A stretch of DNA of 64,000 nt from Pomphorhynchus laevis (Eukaryota; Acanthocephala; Palaeacanthocephala; Echinorhynchida; Pomphorhynchidae): contig WNNJ02000387.1 in assembly GCA_012934845.2 (NCBI GenBank), forward strand, positions 62,001 to 126,000, read 5' to 3'. This document shows, in pieces, positions 61,201-64,000 of the stretch. Positions within the stretch are counted from its first letter, which is position 1; the number at the start of each line of letters is the position of its first letter. The position numbers and the translations under genes were made by a program. The notes beneath the pieces were generated by a model. It was not told the origin of the DNA. It did not search any database and saw only the letters and a list, made by a program, of their open reading frames with translations.

Positions 61201-64000
61201 CATAACTAAATGCATAAAAATATAAAATAAAAGCATTATTAAATTAAAATTTTAATTAAATAAAAATTTTAATTTAGTTAAATTAACAATTATAATTTAA
61301 TTAAATTAAAAATTCAATTAATTAAGAAATGAATTTTCTTTTAATTTTTAATTAGTTCATACTTAACATCGAATTAGACAATTCAATTTTATCAAAATTT
61401 TCATCTAAACTAGTTTTTTAATCAAAATAATGTTATTGTCAGTTATACTAAATAATTTGATGTTCTGGTTACAAATTTTAATGTTTAATAAATATTTTGG
61501 TAACTAACAATAATAACAATATTAGATAAATAGACGCTATAAGATCCGCTTATTGGCTTACATGGGATCCACTTAATGGTGCCATAAAAGCCAGTTTTGA
61601 CTTACATAGATGCCACTTGTTAGAAGCCACTTATATTTTACGCAATTACAAAGTAACGAATATACTGTTCCTTATGCTAATGAACAAAATGAACATAAGA
61701 AACCAATGCCGTTAGCACTTTGAGCTTATCTAATCAGCAAAGTTGTAACCATGATATTCAAAATAAATCTATAACTTAATACCTCCAAGTTCATATAATA
61801 TATTCATTTTAAAGAATTTAAAATATTCGAATATAAATATCTAATTATTGAAGAAATAAAAGATCGTTTTTAATTATTTATTAAATTTATTAAAATATTT
61901 TACGATAAGAAGCACACAAAAGAACATTATGTTATGTATATTATGTAACAATTATGTAAATTATGTAACATTATGTTATTTTTATTATAAAAAATAATTT
62001 TTGTATTTAAAAGTTTGTTGTCCTTATTTTTTACAATTTGATGAAAAATTATGTCTAGACAATTTTGAATGAACATCTTAAATATGTCGAAATAGCGTGA
62101 TCGTTATTAAACCAGTTACAGATTTATTTATAATTCATTCATTTGGCGTTTAAAGACAATGATGGAGACCAAGGATAAAGAATTTTTTGTGCATATATCT
62201 ATTAGCCATAATAATTTATACTATAATAGACATTGTACACATATAATTATCTCAATATAAAAAATTAACGAACACGATATTATCAATATTAAATTTATAT
62301 TAACTTTATTAATTAAAAAAATGAAAAAGTAATACATTAATACATAATTAATCCATTGCTACGGTAAAAATTGTTTATGACCTTGGACCATCATTTCCGG
62401 TCCGGGGTCATATCTTCATGAGAAGATATACCTATCATTTCCTCTCATATTTAATTATTTATAAATAGGGTAAACACATCAATTTGTCTTCCAAGAAACA
62501 AAAAACATTATGTTATGTATTGTATTTTGTTTAAAAACATAAAATTTCTGTTTTGTCGTTTAATTAATCTTGATTTACGATTCATTTCGTTAGAAACTAT
62601 TTATTTTACCATTGTTTATGGTAAAACTTGTTTAACCACGGACCGTCATTGCCGGTCCTGGGCCATATTTTTATCAGAAGATATGTTTACCTTTTCTTCT
62701 CATATTTATTTATAACCATCTGTAAATTGGGTAAACACATCAGTTTATTTTAAATAGTTGATAATTATCCATTATTGATAAAGAATTATGTGAACGGGAT
62801 CAAAGAAAGAAGGAGAATTCTATTTTATGCTTCGCTGACCTCTGTTAGCATCTTCAGAAAATTACTCAATTTAAGGTAATTTTCTGAAGATGCTAACATA
62901 GGTTAACGAAACATCAAATAAAATTTTCCTTCGTTCTTTGATCCAGCTCCAATAATTCTTTACATCAGTTTGTCTTCTAAGGTCTATTTTTCTCTATTCT
63001 TTTTGCTGTATTTTTAATTTTTTAAATGATTTCTAATCTAAATCTCAATATCGTTATTAATAACCAATGAGTTACATACTAACCGAAATGAAGGAAATTT
63101 TAACAATTTGCGAGCAAGAAATTAAAAATTTTATTATCATATGGACAGCTTGAAGGTTTGTTTATATGAATATAACACGTTGTCCATGTGACAACGTAAA
63201 GGTTGCAGTGCTATAAGTTTAATCGATTAAGTAATAACTACTTATTGATGAATATCGCACTGATGTGATTTTCCTCTTGTTTGTACGACTGAGAAATAAC
63301 ACTATGACTTCCTAACTGTAATCATAATGCCTATTCGTGCAATGATTGGATCTTGTTTAATAAAAAAACATTTAAAATTACCAAATACAGTGACAATCTT
63401 AAATGTATTTGAGCAATATTTTTGTATTTAATTATGTTTCGTAAATTACAAACCGATGAATAAAATTAAAAAATTGTTAAGAATGCTTTTAATATATAAT
63501 TAATGTTGCGTAAATATAACATTTTCTAAAAATTGAAAGTACCTTTAATCGCTCAGTGATTTCAACATTATTAAGCATCCAATGCACCTCTGAGTTAGCT
63601 CCACCAACTGGTTCGTAGTTTATAACTACATTTTCATGCAAATTCGCAGTAATTCTATCTTTAGGGAAGAACACAAAGTCGACACTTGTTATATTTTCTT
63701 TGCCTGCAAATTCCAATGCTCCGTGTTTTAGCTTGTAGGAATCAGATGATCGGATATAACTTGTGTCATCAATATCACTAGTTTTTTCGACTAATAGTTC
63801 AACTTGTTTATCAAGATGGCCAACATCATTTTTTATTTTTAAATTATACAACCCAGAATCTGATAGATATGCCGACATAAAATGTATACTAACAATACCA
63901 GAAAAGGCATCATAATTGGAAATGATTCTCTGTGAGCTGTCTAATAATTTGTTATTATGATACCACTCAATTTCTGGAATTGGGTAAGCGTCTACTTTAC
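40128..64000 (-). CDS. C-terminal 1064 residues of a giant Ig-repeat muscle-type protein (titin/twitchin/obscurin class), 13 exons, 5' end outside
   Basis: Minus-strand exons: 63543-64000 (open to the window edge), 60843-61144, 59995-60128, 58201-58294, 55413-55627, 53421-53643, 53179-53362, 52818-53106, 50104-50508, 45629-46027, 41498-41671, 41275-41453 and 40128-40268. All junctions are GT..AG and phases match; from the first whole codon the total is 3195 nt, 1065 codons including TGA. The product has nine I-set Ig domains, recognised by W in strand C and DxGxYxC/A in strand F (SGVYTCVIKNSFGE, AGSYECVATNKFGS, GGQYGCKIAGKTDK). There is a 30-residue basic linker (exon 4) and a helical linker (exons 8-9). 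There is no signal peptide or membrane segment, which fits an intracellular sarcomere protein. Introns of 44, 58 and 72 nt alternate with introns of 0.7-4.1 kb loaded with repeats. The exact family member cannot be decided without the upstream part. Confidence 0.92.
41275..41453 (-). CDS. Ig-repeat gene, exon L (first half of Ig 9)
   Basis: ISSTIKSLSIIEGQSAKFQF, then IPEIQWLKNNQQLKQSEDFD. Borders TTTAG|AAC and GAT|GTAAAT. The 1-kb intron after it (40269-41274) is AT-rich with TTAATTGTTTA-type inverted repeats near 40750-40830. Confidence 0.92.
41498..41671 (-). CDS. Ig-repeat gene, exon K (second half of Ig 8)
   Basis: CKWMKDGKQLHGVIFVPDSI, then LKLYDVQLKDEGIYSATMES and TDCKLNIK. Borders TTTAG|AG and AAAA|GTAAGA. 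Followed by a 44-nt intron (41454-41497), the smallest in the gene. Confidence 0.92.
42000..43500 (-). mobile_element. Penelope-like element remnant (PLE-4), minus strand
   Basis: Minus-strand codons near 42480-42540 read VYLTCGYSDEQYVGETK, the GIY-YIG start. Further upstream (43.0-43.5 kb) are pieces of the RT end. The 3' part (42018-42215) includes SEEEHLTEMRTV. Several breaks; only part of the element is left. It lies in intron J-K of the Ig-repeat gene. Confidence 0.7.
43982..44280 (+). mobile_element. tRNA-derived SINE, copy 1
   Basis: The head TGGATGGTTAGTCTAGTCGA with AAGGCGTAG gives an A-box-like segment, and CTAGGTTGAATCTG a B-box-like one about 40 bp later. The body has CTGATGAAGCC at 44098 and GGACGAAACAATACC; the tail ends in GATCTAGCAAAATTGACAAAA. 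It lies in intron J-K. Confidence 0.7.
44405..44700 (+). mobile_element. tRNA-derived SINE, copy 2
   Basis: The head TGGATGGCTAGCATAGTCGG with TAAGGCGTA is closer to a tRNA A box, and CTAGGTTTGAACATT is the B-box-like part. The body shares CGAAACAATACCAATGTGTC and the tail GATCTAGCAAAATTACAAAA with copy 1. The 71-codon frame through it is not a gene. Confidence 0.7.
45231..45530. repeat. 151-bp tandem duplication in intron J-K
   Basis: AATTAACTAAAATCTAATTG starts at 45231 and 45382. The two units match over nearly their whole length, to TAGTTATATTTAAATAT. Confidence 0.8.
45629..46027 (-). CDS. Ig-repeat gene, exon J (Ig 7 and start of Ig 8)
   Basis: Ig 7 is complete in one exon: PTGSNAVFTCRSRNKVNWVR, QLIIRKVTIDDGGQYGCKIA. 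Ig 8 begins KVIMPLENHMDVSEGSNVTL. Borders TTTAG|AT and GAAA|GTAAGT. Confidence 0.92.
46028..47913 (-). other. intron I-J, proximal part
   Basis: Besides the fold-back element at 46331-46516 this is AT-rich DNA. A GC-richer patch at 47370-47600 has short repeats of CACTATCAAA type but no gene. Confidence 0.6.
46331..46516. mobile_element. fold-back element (MITE-like), 186 bp
   Basis: ATAATTATTAGAGCTGAATC at the left end is the exact reverse complement of the right end, and the arms pair almost to the centre (about 83 bp each). The inner arm contains, on the minus strand, CTGAAGA (46399-46405), a CAAC/GTTAG-type helix and GAAA (46378-46381). A related element lies at 62779-62962. Confidence 0.75.
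47914..49745 (+). repeat. dispersed repeat, copy B, with a ~0.6-kb insertion
   Basis: 47914-48889 matches 34121-35098 and 49490-49745 matches 35091-35395. Between them, about 48890-49508 is extra sequence bounded by a direct repeat of about 19 bp (TAAATTATTCTGATTGAAT) that is single in copy A. It lies in intron I-J of the Ig-repeat gene. Confidence 0.8.
50104..50508 (-). CDS. Ig-repeat gene, exon I (helical linker and Ig 6)
   Basis: Starts VNLVKQYVQDLKKKYGELAK (helical, charged), then a short HEQPS HEQPS direct repeat. Ig 6 follows with SDIMDVDEGQAIALS, CTVTWLHNHATL and DTGLYSVKIANNLGS. In this domain the strand-F Cys is replaced by Val (YSV), as in several intracellular I-set domains. Borders TTTAG|CTG and AAAG|GTAAAT. 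Confidence 0.9.
50509..52817 (-). other. intron H-I (2.3 kb)
   Basis: AT-rich. 51340-51375 has a small ATTCGAATATT palindrome cluster, and 51520-51670 contains inverted copies of TATCGAAA-type sequence around GATAGTCAACT and AGTTGACTATC. No gene recognised. Confidence 0.6.
52818..53106 (-). CDS. Ig-repeat gene, exon H (second half of Ig 5 and start of helical linker)
   Basis: SRFNISSDGGISTLSIDPC and GVVTCIAKNKFGEASTKC finish Ig 5. NLSADEMTRMQNEFAENIKS begins a predicted helix that continues into exon I. Borders TTAAG|GTC and GATG|GTGAGT. Confidence 0.9.
53179..53362 (-). CDS. Ig-repeat gene, exon G (first half of Ig 5)
   Basis: Reads KPTLLMSLQDVEVKERQPTK, then RISWTINGKAILN. Borders TTTAG|T and AAT|GTAAGT. 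Followed by a 72-nt intron (53107-53178). Confidence 0.9.
53421..53643 (-). CDS. Ig-repeat gene, exon F (second half of Ig 4 and linker)
   Basis: DRISVMYEMGYASLTIKNA and AGSYECVATNKFGSDRSQC complete Ig 4. A Ser/Leu-rich linker (SESSLSPVALEKLQNLEAF) follows. Borders TATAG|GTG and CAAAA|GTAATT. The next intron is only 58 nt (53363-53420). Confidence 0.9.
53885..54160 (-). repeat. single inverted unit of the ~360-bp repeat family
   Basis: The minus strand carries GGCAAC-CGAAACGACC, then CACTGAT and GTTGCC in the same order as the units at 6.8-7.6 kb, followed by TCGTGAATC and TTTCGTAAGAAATC. It lies in intron E-F of the Ig-repeat gene. Confidence 0.75.
54166..54222. repeat. TA microsatellite
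   Basis: Runs of ATATAT with a few GTATAT interruptions inside intron E-F. Confidence 0.8.
54230..55065 (+). repeat. ~357-bp tandem repeat, two units plus partials
   Basis: GTCAAGCATCCGAAAGTTTG occurs at 54451 and 54808, period 357 bp. A shorter subrepeat (ATGGAAA.AATTGCT..CGCAATC and TCAAACGAAACTCTTA) recurs at about 54272, 54348 and 54707. Each full unit has GGCAGC/T, GAAAC, CTGACGA and GCTGCC in fixed spacing, paralleling the 6.8-7.6 kb repeat. It lies in intron E-F. Confidence 0.8.
55413..55627 (-). CDS. Ig-repeat gene, exon E (linker and first half of Ig 4)
   Basis: Reads through PLPENISLTADDMYVSTAS into Ig 4 (LKICLPEFLEFIQDHVYVL, then KVEWFKNGNIIQSG). Borders TTTAG|T and TCAG|GTAATA. 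The Trp of strand C is present. Confidence 0.9.
55628..58200 (-). other. intron D-E (2.6 kb)
   Basis: Contains a tandem duplication (55828-55990 and 56352-56515, about 526 bp apart), a hammerhead-like inverted repeat (56590-56611), and TA-rich microsatellite DNA at 57260-57380. No gene. Confidence 0.7.
58201..58294 (-). CDS. Ig-repeat gene, exon D (basic linker between Ig 3 and Ig 4)
   Basis: A 94-nt exon encoding RSKWIKPEVKKETFDPAK and IFFGQLRRDRAA. No Ig fold. The acceptor must be CAAG|ACG, because the alternative CACAG two bases upstream would bring a stop into frame. A plus-strand open frame over this place is a shadow. Confidence 0.8.
58295..59994 (-). other. intron C-D (1.7 kb)
   Basis: AT-rich, with a Penelope-type hammerhead-like motif on the plus strand at 59688-59723 and a short TTGATCAAATTGA repeat at about 58975-59010. 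No gene. Confidence 0.7.
59688..59723 (+). ncRNA. hammerhead-like motif, Penelope-type 3' remnant
   Basis: CTTGATAAA-GATCC-AAGTGA-GGATC-GAAAC-GTTGTC. The GATCC/GGATC helix is perfect and is followed by GAAAC. The first box is CTTGATAAA instead of CTGATGAA, so it is one step degraded. The layout matches the small hammerheads described for Penelope-like elements. No RT remains nearby. Confidence 0.4.
59995..60128 (-). CDS. Ig-repeat gene, exon C (end of Ig 3)
   Basis: Reads FSTKDKEMCKLCLDNARKSD and GGWYQCVIRNVNG, strands D-G of Ig 3, ending AKVIVV. Borders CTTAG|A and GTGG|GTAAGT. The 714-bp intron before it (60129-60842) shows nothing else. Confidence 0.9.
60843..61144 (-). CDS. Ig-repeat gene, exon B (end of Ig 2, start of Ig 3)
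   Basis: Completes Ig 2 (KCWFVLKDFTNEQSGVYTC) and begins Ig 3 (APTLVEELKSVVVREGDD, then IMWLKDDLPL). Borders TTTAG|ATC and AAG|GTATGT. Confidence 0.9.
62355..62755. repeat. spaced direct repeat with GGACC/GGTCC hairpins
   Basis: GGTAAAAATTGTTTATGACC (about 62361) and GGTAAAACTTGTTTAACCAC (about 62618) begin two diverged copies. Each continues with GGACCRTCATT-CCGGTCC, GAAGATAT and GGGTAAACACATCA. The GGACC..GGTCC arms are kept in both. No coding frame. Confidence 0.6.
62779..62962. mobile_element. fold-back element (MITE-like), second copy
   Basis: Central arms TGTTAGCATCTTCAGAAAAT and their complement pair perfectly over 23 bp and imperfectly to ends near TAAAGAATTAT and AATTCTTTA. On the plus strand the right arm reads CTGAAGA (62884-62890), TGCTAAC, GTTAAC, GAAAC. 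It belongs to the same family as 46331-46516. Confidence 0.7.
63543..64000 (-). CDS. Ig-repeat gene, exon A (Ig domain 1 and start of Ig 2)
   Basis: Open from the window edge. Ig 1 shows IPEIEWYHNN and SDSGLYNLKIKNDVG. After a Ser/Asp-rich linker, Ig 2 begins with FVFFPKDRITANLHENVVI and EVHWMLNN. The donor after ERLK is AAG|GTACTT, phase 0. The real exon start lies beyond 64000. Confidence 0.9.

Larger units (their letters stand above)
61145..63542 (-). other. intron A-B (2.4 kb)
   Basis: Holds a fold-back element (62779-62962), a ~255-bp spaced direct repeat (62355-62510 and 62610-62755) and AT-rich DNA. No other gene seen. Confidence 0.8.

Overview
The window is very AT-rich DNA from an animal, most likely an invertebrate and probably an arthropod. 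Protein genes are split by introns of two sizes (44-72 bp and 0.7-4 kb). The intergenic and intronic DNA is full of Penelope-like retroelements, Jockey/R1-type LINEs, tRNA-derived SINEs, fold-back elements and a decayed Ty3/gypsy pol remnant. The species cannot be named from sequence alone.

Layout. 1-16 kb is a graveyard of retroelement pieces: Penelope-like remnants (about 1.1-3.0, 8.8-10.3, 12.0-12.3 and 13.6-14.2 kb), two related LINEs on the minus strand (3.5-6.1 and 7.7-8.6 kb), another LINE on the plus strand (12.4-13.6 kb), and a ~365-bp tandem repeat (6.8-7.6 kb). 17.3-25.8 kb holds a tandem pair of four-exon genes for secreted glycine-rich, silk-like proteins of 506 and 394 residues. 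They differ almost only by 14 octapeptide units (AYGPGQGG type). 25.7-34.0 kb is a large inverted repeat: ~2.06-kb arms, a ~4.2-kb spacer and a gypsy fossil in the middle. 34.1-40 kb is repeat-rich intergenic DNA with a 109-bp minisatellite (37.58-38.84 kb).

40.1-64.0 kb (minus strand) is the 3' end of one long gene. Thirteen exons with fully consistent splice phases encode the last 1064 residues of a giant intracellular immunoglobulin-repeat protein of the titin/twitchin/obscurin kind: nine I-set Ig domains, a short linker and one helical linker, ending at a TGA at 40128. Its large introns carry a Penelope-like remnant, two SINEs, fold-back elements, a 0.98-kb dispersed repeat shared with 34.1 kb, and ~357-bp tandem repeats.

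The most notable signals are: the silk-like gene pair, whose flanks and introns look identical while the repeat tract has changed length; and hammerhead-like cores (CTGANGA, helix, GAAA) recurring in Penelope 3' regions, fold-back elements and the ~360-bp tandem repeats. In the tandem repeats the presumed helix shows compensatory changes between loci. The functional relation between the silk-like genes and the muscle-type gene is probably none; they are simply neighbours.
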